This document shows, piece after piece, positions 44,778-56,347 of a DNA stretch of 64,000 bases; positions within the stretch are counted from its first letter, which is position 1; the number at the start of each line of letters is the position of its first letter. Source of the DNA: Coffea arabica (taxonomy: Eukaryota; Streptophyta; Magnoliopsida; Gentianales; Rubiaceae); assembly GCF_036785885.1 (NCBI RefSeq), contig NC_092322.1:40073994-40137993 (forward strand). Direction: 5' to 3'. Both the position numbers and the translations under genes were made by a program. The notes under the pieces were generated by a model that was not told where the DNA came from, did not search any database, and worked only from the letters and a program-made list of their open reading frames with translations.

Positions 44778-47114
44778 TGTACGATAACTCTCATGAATCT
44801 GTAAATTAGTAAGCAACTAGAAATTGAAAATTAAATCACTCTAAAAAAATAATTTAGAAATTAGACAAAGAACCGGTTCATTGATGATTTTTAAGGCTTG
44901 TAGATCCAAAAAAAAAATGTTTTGAAGATCTTGTCTTGTTTGGATTGCAAATTTGCGAAGAAAAATCTCTTTGACACATTTTTCAATTATTTTTTTATTT
45001 CACATATATTACATCGCTACAATATATTTTATACAAAAACTCCAAAAACTTGCATTCCAAATGAGCCATTAATTAGGTCATCCTTGATTTTTTCTTTATG
45101 ATTTTTATTTTTTTCTTGGCATGTTTGTGTTCAATTTTTTGTTATTTGTGTGAAATACTATACTGTGTAAACTTTCACTCATTTATTTATTTTTTTCTTT
45201 ACATGTTAAAAAATGCAAAGTATCTAATTTACTCCCCCCTTTTTGTTTAAAACTCACGTTATTGGACCCCTTTTGGAAATGACTCTCTCAACATTGTTTT
45301 CTTCATCGGTAAAACTCAAATCCAAAATCTTGCTTAAGGGGTATCAAGTTCCTTGACACATGATCCAATAATAATTGTATTTACTTCCCTCTTCTCAAGA
45401 TTACTATTTTTCCTACTCAACTGAAGCAGTACAATGTTGTGGAAGTAGCTACATCTGTCACCCTACGTTTCAACAAACTACGATTAGACTTCTCTACTCA
45501 GAATTATTTAAAATAAAATAAAATAAAATTTGCCCCTTTTACCAAACCGATTCCAAAATTAGGATTGCAAAGTGGAGTTATTAGTCCTATTGTTTTATAT
45601 AACTTATACTAAGTGAGGATGCTCAGACATCAATTGCCAAGTTGTTAAAGATGCCTCATAGAATGCATTTGTGGTTGTTCAGAGAATTTTAAACCCAAAA
45701 TAATAATTCAAAATAAATTGAAATTTTTAAAACTAATATTCTATGATTGACAAGAGTTTAAGGAATACATTTTGAACTACCACTTTTAGTCTGCAAATAT
45801 CGTATCATTTGCAAATGTAATTTGTTATTTCGTTTTTTTCATACTTTGCAAAGAAAGGCTTTGTCTTTATTTGATAAAATATAAGGTGGTCATACACAAT
45901 TATCTTTTGGTAAAGTACGAAAACTTACCAGCAAAGTTAAAAAAAAAAACCCTAATATGACCATGCATTCTTGTCTCCTCGATTTGTGAACTTGAAAATG
46001 TTGTACCAGTAAAGCTTATTGTTTTAGCACAAGGCAACTGAAAATGTTTTATATAGGTAACTTTTTTTTCGAGGTATTAAATAGGTAACTTAGGTTTTGG
46101 GTATGGTTATGGTGGAACCAAAGTTTAGCTTGATTTTGAGCTAATAATCTTCTGAAATTCCTCAGGGGAAATGTTTAAACATTTTCATGCAGTAAATAAC
46201 AGAGACTAAAACAGTTGGACAACATTTACCAAAGGTAATAAATTTGAAAAACTTTTAGCCCAATGAAGCAGATTTTTTTTTTTCCTATTTTTTTACGAGA
46301 AAGTTGCGATTTTTTTCCCTTTCAACCGCTAGACTTCCATTTTGATTAAATTCATAGTCTAAAAGCCAGAAACAAATTAACAAAATACAAAATTGAAGCA
46401 ACATGAACTACTTGATAAGTCATTTGGTGAATCAAAAGTGAAGAAGCACCAAAACCAACTTCAAGGCTCGAAGACAAAAAAAAAATAATAAACAAAAAAA
46501 AGGAGGAACTTCAATACAACGTTTTAGGGCCCTGCGATGGAAAAAATGTGCAATTAGTAATGCTAAAATTTGCCAAAACTATTCTTTTGGCGATTTGGTG
46601 GACATAGCCAAACAATAAAAACCAAATAATAAAAATGCCTGAAAATTCTTCGGACAAAAGCATCAACATATGATCAAGATAACAAAAATTGTCAGGTAAG
46701 ATTGAATAGGAAACATGAACATAAATGGCATTCTTGCAACACTTACCGCTATATATATGTGTGTGTGTGTGTGTATATATATATATACATGATTAACCAT
46801 AACTATGTGTTGTTTGCTACAAGACAGAAGAACATTTCATAAGAGATTGTTGCTCTAAGATGGTCTCTATGTTTACATTAAGTAACTCCATAATGACAGC
46901 TTCGTCATTTTTTCACTGCTATTGGATCTTTTACTGTTTGATGGTTATTGAATGATCTCAATTAAAACAATTTTTACCCGTCATATTTTCACATTATTGC
47001 ATTTGAAAACATCGGAAATCCATAAAAACCATGATTTCAGCAAGGTAGAATGACTATTACCTCATAGAAACTTTTAGTTGATCTGCAGTAACCTAATCCA
47101 AATGCTCCATTATC
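44778..47114. other. AT-rich spacer, no gene recognised
   Basis: No domain-bearing ORF. It includes a TATATGTGTGTG... microsatellite at about 46752-46789 and A- or T-runs. The segment adjoining 47114 is the 3' flank of the minus-strand GeBP-like gene. Confidence 0.5.
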
Positions 47115-47726
47115 CTATCCGACTTGTTCATGTAAAGCTGAATTGCTTGTCACTGCGAACGTGTCCTTTCCATCCTCCAGTATCTCCTTTGCCTTGGAAT
47201 GGCAATTACCTTTAATTGTTCCACTGGTTTGGAGAAAATCTGACTGTTCAACACCCCATACTTTACTTGATAATTCGAAGAGTCTTACTTCATGATAAGA
47301 CTTCATAAACTTTTGAGGTTCTTTCGCGTTCTTCTTGTATTTTTCTCTCAAATGCCTAATCTTCTCCTTCAGTTGAATCCTAGTAGGTTGAAAACTAAGT
47401 GGATGTTCACGAATACGAGAAAAAATGTCTTCATAACTACGAGGTTGAGCTGCATTTTGCTCCATGCGATCGATCATAATATTAAGTATATCGATCTCAT
47501 CATCCCGCCTCCAGATTCGCTGAAATGGCTTTTCCTGCACTTTACCTCTTGAAACCACATTGTTTGAGGAGTCCAATTTGCTGAAGCATTCAGCATCTTT
47601 CACATCTTCTTCAGTTACAGGGACATTCATAGAAGAGTTGGACAATTTTCTGTCCAATGGCTTGCCGCAGTTTGTATCATCTTCGTGAGACGATTCTTGC
47701 AATTTGGCTTCATGAATGATCCCCAT
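47115..47726 (-). CDS. GeBP/DUF573-type transcription factor-like protein
   Basis: A 203-codon frame from ATG 47726. This ATG lies 3 bases after a good splice acceptor (GATATTTTGCAG, ending 47730), so an upstream exon or a 5'-UTR intron is likely; a matching donor AAAG|GTATGC is near 48202. Residues 68-158 form the DUF573 domain: FQRIWRRDDEIDILNIMIDR at its start, a helical REKIRHLREKYKKN-like core, and FELSSKVWG at its end. The tail after the domain is only about 45 residues, shorter than usual, without the KYPYL motif and Leu-rich region seen in the 38803 and 55225 copies. It is probably a nuclear DNA-binding protein; it may lack the dimerisation region or continue in an exon I cannot identify. 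Confidence 0.7.
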   Translation of the reverse strand: MGIIHEAKLQESSHEDDTNCGKPLDRKLSNSSMNVPVTEEDVKDAECFSKLDSSNNVVSRGKVQEKPFQRIWRRDDEIDILNIMIDRMEQNAAQPRSYEDIFSRIREHPLSFQPTRIQLKEKIRHLREKYKKNAKEPQKFMKSYHEVRLFELSSKVWGVEQSDFLQTSGTIKGNCHSKAKEILEDGKDTFAVTSNSALHEQVG

Positions 47727-47756
47727 GATCTGCAAAATATCAAAAACAAATAGCAC

Positions 47757-48777
47757 TTAATCTGCAATGAATGGAGGTCTCAAAACATTTTCTTTAAGTA
47801 ATGAAATGGAGGCCTCACGTGATTCGTATAGACGTCTATGCACATATGAATTCATATATTTTCTTACAATCAATGATACCAACCGTAGAATTATCTTTTA
47901 AGTAAATATCTTCCAATGGACTGTGATTTTGCAACGTAAAAGTTGACTTCAGATTGCAATTTTATACTGATAAAAAAGTATGCAATAGGACAAAAAAATA
48001 ATAAAAATAATCCTCCAAGTTTTCATATTATAAGTTACAAATCAGAATTAGCAGTACAGTAGGCCCTTTCCATTTCATCCTCTTCTTCAAAAAACAGTAC
48101 CAGTTCTTTTACCTAGATAGTCGGGAGGTAAAACTAACAATAGAAGTACTGATAAACGGAAAGGGAAGAACAATATATGAATGGAAATAAATTTGCATAC
48201 CTTTGCTGAATTAGTATCGGACTATTACTGGAAAAGGACTTTATTTAGGCAATAGAATTTATAAAATGCTGTGAGTCTCTTTTATAATTGTCAATAAGAA
48301 GATTTTTTTTTTGTTTTCAAAATTATTTTACTCGTCAATAAGAAGAAGAAGATAAAGAGATGGAAATTTAAAATCTATGTTGGTACCGATGCCTGAACTA
48401 GTCTCTCCAACTCATTTATTTTGTCCATTGGGAAGATGTTAATGATCAAATCCCAATATGTGCACATATTTGACTAAGCCTTTGAATTTATGGAAGTAGT
48501 GAAATTCATTTCTCAGTTTGTTAAACCCAACATTAAAGGTTGTTGGGCGTCTATTTACTCTAATTTGGTCTCCTATGTCTATTTATTCTAGTTGCAGATA
48601 TATATATATATATATTTTATTGTCAAAGTCATGATACTAATTTGGTCTCTTGTGTCTATTTACTCTAGTTGTAGATATATACTTTATTGTAAAAGTCATT
48701 ATACGAGTAATGAACCAAGCATTCTCTATACAAAAAGTATCTTTCTAAGACTCTTTTTTTTTTTTTTGGTAAATTAC
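47757..48777. other. Upstream region of the GeBP-like gene; spacer
   Basis: Likely intron and 5' UTR for the minus-strand gene at about 47730-48240 (donor candidate near 48202). Beyond that, the DNA is AT-rich with a TA microsatellite at 48599-48615 and two similar blocks of about 70 bp (tttggtctcctatgtctatttattctag... near 48566 and 48639). Confidence 0.45.
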
Positions 48778-49232
48778 ATGTAACTTTCCTATAGTTTCAT
48801 TTATTGTCACATGACTCTCATAACATTTCAAAATATCTACTTCACCCCTTATATTTTTATGTAAAATGGAAACTTGACGGAAAATAACTATGTAACAGTG
48901 TTAGTTGAAATACTAATAGTGTTCTTAATTAAATGCTAAATTAATCGATGGCTTAACCACCTTATATGAAAACATAGAGAGATTAAGTGGATAAATGCAA
49001 AAATCACAGGAGGATAAAGTGGATATTTATACAAATTATAATGAGATCAAATGAATATTAATATTTTACCACATGCGCTTTTAAAGTGCATTTGGTATAA
49101 ATATCATAACTGATTGTGCATTTCATCCATTTTCCACTTTACATAATTCACAGGGGAGTATGTGACTATTTTAAAAATTTAGGGGTCATCCAGCATTCTA
49201 TAAAACCACGGGAAAGTAATAAACAATTTACC
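48778..49232. mobile_element. Possible MITE with imperfect terminal inverted repeats
   Basis: The left end GGTAAATTACATGTAACTTT and the complement of the right end, GGTAAATTGTTTATTACTTT, are similar, with weaker matching continuing inward. No clear target duplication is seen, because the left flank is a T-run. Confidence 0.45.
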
Positions 49233-50720
49233 TTCTGTTGTCAGAATTATATTCATATACCAATTCCCCCAAGCTCATGGCTGGTGTGTGATGACTCATT
49301 TTTACAATAAGCGTTTTATATGAATAGAAGTGTCCTTTATCAATAAAATATTTATTTTAAACTATCTTTATATTAACATAGTAGCATAAAGACTATATAT
49401 CATACGTTGCATCTAAACTTCAAACACTTTGCTCTAACCATGTTAATGATCCTACATTATTGGTTGGTAAAGAATCAAAAGGGTTTTACCATCGAATTAC
49501 AAAATGCTATGACTCTTACATAGAATTTCCTAATTTATTCTGGGAGAGTTAATTGAAGATTCATTTGGTATCATATATAGAAGAGCCAAAAGAATAGTTC
49601 ATTGTGCGATTTGCTAAAGATTTATTTAAATTTTTTTAATTTGCTGAGTGTTCTTTTAGAAGACTCGTTGCAAAGTTGTCATAACTGGCTACTAAAACAG
49701 AATAATTATCTATTTGCAAGTCAAATGAGTAGTATGCTCTATTTTTTATTCTTGTCAATCAATTTATTAGAACTAGGTAAATCTGACATTTGTCAAATGG
49801 AAAAATCATAGGGGCCGAGTTTTTGTCAAGTGATACATAAGTTTCAATTCAAATTCGAGATTAACAAGTTGAAGGAATGAATAGTGATATTTTAAGTTGC
49901 TATTTATTTGATTGCCATTGTGATTCCAAACTACTAAACTATAGTGAGAATTTGTTTTTATTATTTGCAAAATTTTATCCGATAATTCAAATTTGTTAGT
50001 GATCTTTAGAAACATCCAACATGTAAAATCAAACCTAATTGTTGATTTTCGTCTATAATTTGGTCAGATTACTTGTGTATTATTTTTTAAAAAAATTACT
50101 TGTGTATCGTGTTTTATAAAAAACTTTGAATCATTTATTGATTTGGGAAGTGAGTGGCTATCCTTAAGTTTCACGCCAAAAAAAATGTCACCACTAGTTG
50201 AACTAATCCATTAATTAACTCATTATTCAGCTTAACATGGATTTCTCGTGCAAGATTATGTTATCTAACGAAATAACTTTGCAATTTAACAAAAACAGCA
50301 TAGCGCAAATAAATAAAACAACATAAAAAACGTGAAGGGCATGTTCTCAACTGAACTTTTAAATCTGATTTAAATTTTGGATTTGTGACAGCTCATTTTG
50401 AAACCTGGTTTTAGATGTTTTAAGCCCCAAAAGTTAAAAAGCATATCTTAATTCTTAATTGCTTCAAGATTCAGATTATGGCCTATTTTTGTTATATGCA
50501 AAAAATCCTTTAAACCTTAACATAATTACTAAACTACTTAAAGATTAAGTAAATATTTTCGCCTCACATCTTTCTCCATTTCTTCTTACTCGTTATTCCA
50601 CTTCTAGATTCATCCTTTTTCCCCTTCTTATTCTTCTTATTCAACATTTAATCTTCATAAGAAAAATAATTAATTACATTAAAACACCACGTCAATAGTA
50701 CAAAAGCTATTTATGTATCA
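49233..50720. other. AT-rich spacer, nothing recognised
   Basis: Only short open frames without recognisable motifs. Confidence 0.5.
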
Positions 50721-51500
50721 TGACAGGTGTCGAGCCTGTGCAATAATAAATACCTACTCAAGAAAAATACAGATTTTGTATATAGCGGTGAGTAGGGTCG
50801 AATCCACAGGGATTGGGGATAATTCGTTTCTTCTAGAGTTCAAAGTATAGGGGGTTTTAGGATTAAATGCTAACTAAACAATTTAACTGCAGAAAATAAT
50901 TAATTAAAAAATAATAATTAGGAGAGTTCTAGCCAAGGGTACACTTCAGAAATGGTTCATGCACTGATCATTGACTCATAGATAATTCCGACATTTATTA
51001 ATAGATTAGTTATAGTTGTCATGCACGCGATAAACAACCAACCCTTCCTTAATTTATCGATAGCTAAGATACGACCGTTAGCTATTTCTCTAATCCAAAA
51101 ACAACCATAGGTACGACTGTAGGATTTAATTTTTAGATTGCATTACTAATTAGAAAGACCCAATCCTAACTAACAAACACGCTACGAGGATTTGTTTAAG
51201 TTAGATCGTATGTTCCCCTGACATAAACCCAATTACGCCAGTTGCTACTGAGATAGAGATAACGAACAATTACGGATTCAATTACCCCTATTTAGCAAAA
51301 TAGCCTATATGAATAATTAATTATTGCGCACTAATCAATCATCCACACGAGCTATAACGGTTAAAAGCAGGAAACATATGAATACCAATAAATGGAGGAA
51401 GCAATTAAAATAAATTAGATCTCACAGAAATTGTTGAACCAAATCTTCAGTTGTCCCCTTGACTAGCAGTAGGAGGTTAGTCCTCCATTAATGGAGAACA
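50721..51500 (-). mobile_element. Degraded Athila/Tat-type LTR remnant
   Basis: It starts TGACAGGTGTCGAGCCTGTG, closely like the LTR at 58459, and shares with it gagtagggtcg...caggga, the ctagccaagg block, ttaataga/ggttagttatag and the acgaccgtta region. Similarity fades after about 51480, although the intact LTR would run about 500 bp further, so the U3 side is lost. No PPT or pol is attached. Confidence 0.75.
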
Positions 51501-51871
51501 ACCATGCGCAGAAGCAACTATATTAAAATTTTGGTTAAGATGTTTAAAATTTATTTCAGAACTTCATTAATTGGGTTCTTTAAAAATGTGGGATTAAGTG
51601 CGTTGGTCAAAGTGGAAGCTTGAGCTGTTGTTGCGACTCTTTCCACATCGAATTACCAAGTTGGAGTAGGCAATTGAACATATATAATTCATCCGTAAAG
51701 CCATTTAACATTTTATAGGTCCAGCTGCTGGAATTAGTTGTGTTTTCTACTCACCTCCTCTCCCCAGCCACAACCTAAGGTTAACAAATAAATGGAATAA
51801 AACAGAAAAAGGTGCATATATCTAGATGGGCACTTAACTATTAATAACATCTTTTTCACTACACTATTCAA
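51501..51871. other. Spacer, nothing recognised
   Basis: Could include diverged U3 of the preceding LTR; I cannot align it by eye. Confidence 0.4.
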
Positions 51872-51888
51872 TGTACTAAATGGAGTTA
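51872..51888. repeat. 17-bp target-site duplication, left of LINE fragment
   Basis: TGTACTAAATGGAGTTA occurs here and, without change, at 52272-52288. It brackets the LINE fragment. Confidence 0.93.
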
Positions 51889-52271
51889 TTTTTTTTTTAA
51901 ACTAGTTTTTTATTTTATTCATATAATGATAAACAACATACAGAAATTTCCTTCTACATATGTTTAATTTTGCGAAATGAAGGCATTCCTATTCTGTCTA
52001 GACGTATTGCCCCACGGGCCAGTCTTGGGAATGTAGAAAATGTGTCATACATCCTGACATGTTGATGTAGATGAGATACCCCTCATTGGACAACGCATCA
52101 GCAACTGTGTTAGCCTCCCGATAACAATGTGATAAACAAGTCGGGTACTCCAACAAATGCCGAATCTGCCTGACCTCCCTTGTAATCTGCCATGGACACT
52201 GAATTTGACGATGAATAATTCGAACTAAGGCCAATGAGTCCGATTGTATACATATATTCCCAAACCCCCTT
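51889..52271 (-). mobile_element. 5'-truncated L1 LINE, 3' end with RNase H tail
   Basis: A T-run at 51889-51898 is the poly(A) tail. On the minus strand, 52234-51998 encodes the end of a LINE RNase H (QIQCPWQITREVRQIRHLLE and SHCYREANTVADALS), matching the same region of the 31842-37643 LINE (HCYREANTPADHLA) without being the same copy. A perfect 17 bp duplication (51872-51888 and 52272-52288) confirms target-primed insertion of a 383 bp truncated copy. Confidence 0.93.
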
Positions 52272-52288
52272 TGTACTAAATGGAGTTA
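52272..52288. repeat. 17-bp target-site duplication, right of LINE fragment
   Basis: TGTACTAAATGGAGTTA, identical to 51872-51888. Confidence 0.93.
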
Positions 52289-52343
52289 ATTTAATATGGA
52301 AGTAATAAAGATGTTACTCATGAATCGTGATTAACATGATGAG

Positions 52344-52351
52344 TATAAAAA
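52344..52351 (+). promoter_or_regulatory. Probable TATA box of the B3-domain gene
   Basis: TATAAAAA lies 194 bp before the ATG at 52538, and only 55 bp downstream of the LINE fragment's right duplicate. Transcription would start near 52375-52385, leaving about 160 nt of leader. Confidence 0.5.
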
Positions 52352-52537
52352 GAGTGTCCGGTAGTCTAAAAGTCTACAGAATTTAATGTATGTACAAAAT
52401 ACGAACAGAAGGCAAACGAAAAGCCGTGTAATTTGAACTGGCACCAACCTTAAAGTCTATATTTACTTCTCTTTTTTTCTTTCCTCAACCAAAAAGGGCT
52501 CATCGTTCTTGTTTTCCTCTGCAAGCCAAATTCCAAA

Positions 52538-54362
52538 ATGGAACAAAATTTAAACTTTAATCCGTCCTTTATAAAGCTGTTGATGGAAGATGATTTCACG
52601 AGAGAAATTGTAAGTCCCATATCAATTGCTACTGTATGCATTTTCCATTAATCTTCTTCAGTTATTGTCATGATTAAGTTTTATATTTATTGTTTTTTTT
52701 CTTGACATTTTTGTAGCGGATTCCCTACGCTTTTGTGAGGAATTTCAAGGAAAAGCTTTTCTCAAGATGCACAATCGAATCCGAGGCAAAGAACTCAGTT
52801 CGAAATTCATGGCCAGTAAGAATTCGAAAGAAAGGTCGCTACTATTATATTTGCAAACTTTCGTGGCCAAAATTTGTTAAAGATCATCATTTGAAGCTTG
52901 GAGATTACCTGTTATTTCATCTGATAGATAAAACAACATTTAAAGTAAAGCCATATGGTGCCGATTGTTGCCCAAAAAAGTTTAATGTACACAAATCATT
53001 CAGTAGCTCCAGTGATGATGAATCTGATGATGGCTCTGATGATGACAGTGATGAAACTGAATTTTACGGAGATGATGGAATAGGGCCATCAAAAGTTCAT
53101 CCTGCTAGAAAAAAGGTTTACACTAAATATCAGATTGACCGTGATAATTTTCGTTCTAATAAATTCAGGAAGTTGAAGAAAACCAGAAAGTCAGGTGAGA
53201 TGGATTAAGTAACTATAATCTCTCTTGATCTGTGTAAGGTAGATTATGTTAGATAATTTTTATCACGTCTCATTTTTCTTATGCAAATAATTGGAAAGGT
53301 GTTGGGAAGCGAGTTCTTGAAATTGAAAGTGAAGACGGAGAAGAAGTAGAAGCAAACGAGATGGATGGTTATTTTGATTTAAATGCGGAGAATCCCTATT
53401 TTATTTTCAGACTGAAGCAGCATCATATGGGCAGATTGGTGAGTAAGCAACAAATTTTTTTTCCCCGTAGTGTCAAAATTGCATGTGCTCTCTCTTTTTT
53501 CGTTTTTCTTTTTTCTGTTTATTTTGTTTTGGCTTCTTCACAACTATAAGGATTTATTAGCATGGAAAATCAATACCCACAAAGTTCAAGAAAGCTGGTG
53601 AAATCAAATTATATAGTACAGTATAAATATCGATATATTTGTTTAGAACAGTAGTAGTTGGTTTTGTACCACTTCTAGATATCCATGCACACAACCAGAA
53701 AAGGAAATAAGAAACTATGGAGTCGCCTTAAAGGAAAAAGGGAAGAAGAATTGGCGGATGCCTTTAACAAGAATATGATTCACTATTTCTTTGTTATGCA
53801 TTTTTGAAGGAAAATTAGAGAATAACAAGAAAAGGAGGGTTATCACATCATTTTTTTTAGTAGATTTCGGAAATAAATTGTAAATGTAGATGTTTTCTTC
53901 AATTTAATTAATTTGCTTGGTGATCTTATTTTCAGAATATTCCAAGACCCTTTTCCAGGGCAACAAAACTAGCGATGGAGAAAGAGGTGGTCCTTCGCGG
54001 CGAAGACCAGAGGGAGTGGCCGGTAAAGATCAATGAGAGGAGTGAAATTGGAAAAGGATGGACTGAATTTCGCAAAGCATACAAATTGGAGAAAGGAGAG
54101 ATTTGCCGGTTCACCTTGCTTGCGCGTTTTGGAGATTTATTCCACATTCAAATCAAGAGGGCTTCCAACATGTTAAGATTTTTTTTTTTTCATTTCAAAA
54201 TTTGTGTTTCTTTAAATTAAGTTTTGTTAGAAAAATACAACAAGTTATTAGGCGAATATTTGTGCAAAATTAGATGAGTAATTTCAACATTCATTTTGTA
54301 GTACATACAAATTGACTTGAATGGTCTTACATTTCAGGATCTGCAAGGAAGAATGGGCATGA
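52538..54362 (+). CDS. REM-like transcription factor with two B3 DNA-binding domains, five exons
   Basis: Proposed exons: 52538-52609, 52717-53194, 53299-53438, 53936-54171, 54338-54362. All junctions are GT...AG and the sum is 951 nt, giving 316 residues plus TGA. B3 domain 1 spans residues 9-105: FIKLLMEDDF, then after the intron RIPYAFVRNF, WPVRIRKKGR, KLGDYLLFHL. An acidic Ser/Asp stretch and a basic region follow. B3 domain 2 begins NPYFIFRLKQ, then after an intron in the same phase and place NIPRPFSRAT, REWPVKINER, LEKGEICRFTL. The matching intron positions show an internal domain duplication. REM-type B3 proteins are plant nuclear DNA-binding factors, often reproductive. The last intron is the least certain: without it, exon 4 runs to a TAA at 54218-54220. 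Confidence 0.8.
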
Positions 54363-55224
54363 GCTGTTGAAGGGTGCATCTTAATATGAAGGACGTTTCT
54401 ATGCGCTTATCTACTCTCCTAAGAGATGTAGATACAAAGAATATTTTCGGAAATACTCTTTTGTTGCACTTTGCCTCATTGCATGGTATTTTGCTTTAAT
54501 TGGACTTCGCAACCACCAAAAACAAAAACTAGTGAAGTGACTTTTTGCTTCCCTCCCAAAGAAGTGCCAGGGTGATTTGGGATAGACTCCTTGGGATTGA
54601 AGTACTACTTCTATTGGCTGAATTGAAACGAAAATTTCTTCCTGTGTGAAGCGTTGTTATAATTTTTTTCCCTTTTCTCATTCTTCTCTCTATTTTAGGT
54701 GAATTTTGATTAATTGAAAATTTTTCTTTTACAATGACATGTAGTTTGTGGTTAAACCTGTGTGAACCGTACACAATTTACTGTTTAAATTTAGTCCCTT
54801 AGGATGGTCAACATTCACTAATAATTTCATATGACCAAAAAGAAAATGATGCATCTTTTCTATATAAATCTGCTTTTAAAAAAAAAAATTATAGACGATG
54901 TATGCCAATATCAATTCCTTTATTAAACAGCCCAAATAAAAAGTTCCCAGCTATAAATTGTGAAAACCCAAAGTCAGTTGTCAAAAGTACTTTCCTGTAA
55001 AATTAACTGTAACGGAAGCTAACATAAGGAAAACTGGTTAACATTAAGCTATTCAAAATTCAGTAGATTTCGCTTAATAATATCTTTATTAGAGATACTG
55101 GGGGAATGAGGCAATATTCAACAGAGATTAGGCATAATAAAACAACTTAAGTTTTCCACATAACATGACCATTAAAAACTAACATCCAACACAGTAGTTT
55201 CTAGAATTAAAGTACAAAAGTTTG
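54363..55224. other. Intergenic region between convergent B3 and GeBP-like genes
   Basis: Probably the 3' UTRs of the two convergent genes. No further gene is seen. Confidence 0.5.
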
Positions 55225-55773
55225 CTAATCATTCTCTGAATCATGCAAAGCTATCTCAGTGAACATGGAGTTCAACCTCGACTTCTTCCTAAGGAGCTTT
55301 TCCTCCTTAAGATGTAACAGCTTCCATTTCATTTCCACTTCCTTTCTCTTTGCACTGTCTATGAATCTTATTGCCTCCTCCACCGGAAAAGGAGACTCAA
55401 AAGATTCTAATGCCCCGCAGAGATAGGGATACTTACCATACACATCTTCTTCCTCTGCGTCTTCGTTTGTATCTTCATGACCATCCCCTTCATGGGCAGC
55501 ATGCACTCCACCATCACCCCAAACTTGTTTGGAAAGCTCAAAAACTTTAGCCTCATGTTCAGAAATTTGGTTTTTTGTGGTAGTCTTTTTTTTCTTGGAC
55601 ATTTTCGACCCGTCTTCCGGCTCGTAATCAGGGTCATGTTGAGAAGTAGAATGCTTCTGTTTCGTGCCTTTCAGAGTACGTTGAGTTGTGATGACTGTGG
55701 CATCATCACCAGAGTGGTGTGGTTTCTTGAAGGCTAAAGTTCCAAGGTTTTGGGATTCTATTTTTTTGGACAT
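55225..55773 (-). CDS. GeBP-like protein lacking most of the DUF573 domain
   Basis: A 182-codon frame from ATG 55773, preceded by a purine/pyrimidine-rich leader. A basic, low-complexity N-terminus (1-70) leads directly into HEAKVFELSKQVWGD (73-87), which is only the last helix of the DUF573 DNA-binding domain. An acidic stretch follows, then KYPYL (114-118) and a Lys/Leu-rich helix (143-170), as in the 38803 copy. The normal first about 70 residues of the domain, with the Trp-Ser-Glu start, are absent. The frame is clean. It could be a deletion derivative able to dimerise but not bind DNA, or a decaying copy that happens to remain open. Confidence 0.65.
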   Translation of the reverse strand: MSKKIESQNLGTLAFKKPHHSGDDATVITTQRTLKGTKQKHSTSQHDPDYEPEDGSKMSKKKKTTTKNQISEHEAKVFELSKQVWGDGGVHAAHEGDGHEDTNEDAEEEDVYGKYPYLCGALESFESPFPVEEAIRFIDSAKRKEVEMKWKLLHLKEEKLLRKKSRLNSMFTEIALHDSEND

Positions 55774-56347
55774 TCTTACGGTTTTTTCAGGAGGGAAGAA
55801 ACCACTTTATACCAATGCATAGCATATTGCAAAGGTTTAAATAACAAAGAGAAAGAGAGGAATTCGATTACAGAGGAAAAAAAGAGAGAGAGAAAGAACA
55901 CTGTATTTGTGAAATCAGTGTAATTTGTATTCACGATAATAATCTGAAGTCCACTTAATTTCCTAATTCTGGTTAGTTAATTTTGGCCATTAGTTTTCCG
56001 ATATAAACTCCACAAATCTTAAACTCTAGCAATAAAGTATGCTAACAACTGCCTAATTCATCTAGAAAAATAAGAGCAAAGTATGCCATTGCCTTGAAGA
56101 ATGTGCTGGAAAGTTAATGCCGATTGCGATTAACAATGGCTGCCTTCAATTTCTTTTTCTCTTTTTTATGAATCTTTACTGTTCTCCATTCTCCAGAGAA
56201 TTCAAGAGACTCCGTCCATCTTCTACATGTTTTTTTTTTTTGCTGCCTTTCTCTTCTTTGCTTCTTTCTTCTTGAGTCCAATAGCCGAAATATCAATTAC
56301 AGGTCAACCATGTGATTGTAATTTGACAAAATATAACCATCAAGTTA
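55774..56347. other. Upstream region of the GeBP-like gene; spacer
   Basis: Contains a GA-rich leader on the plus strand at 55849-55898 (aaagagaaagagagg, aaaaagagagagagaaag). No other gene is seen. Confidence 0.45.

Noticed and set aside
55806..55811. TATAAA on the minus strand upstream of the GeBP-like gene at 55773
   Set aside because: It lies about 35 nt before the ATG, leaving almost no leader, so it is unlikely to be the functional TATA box.
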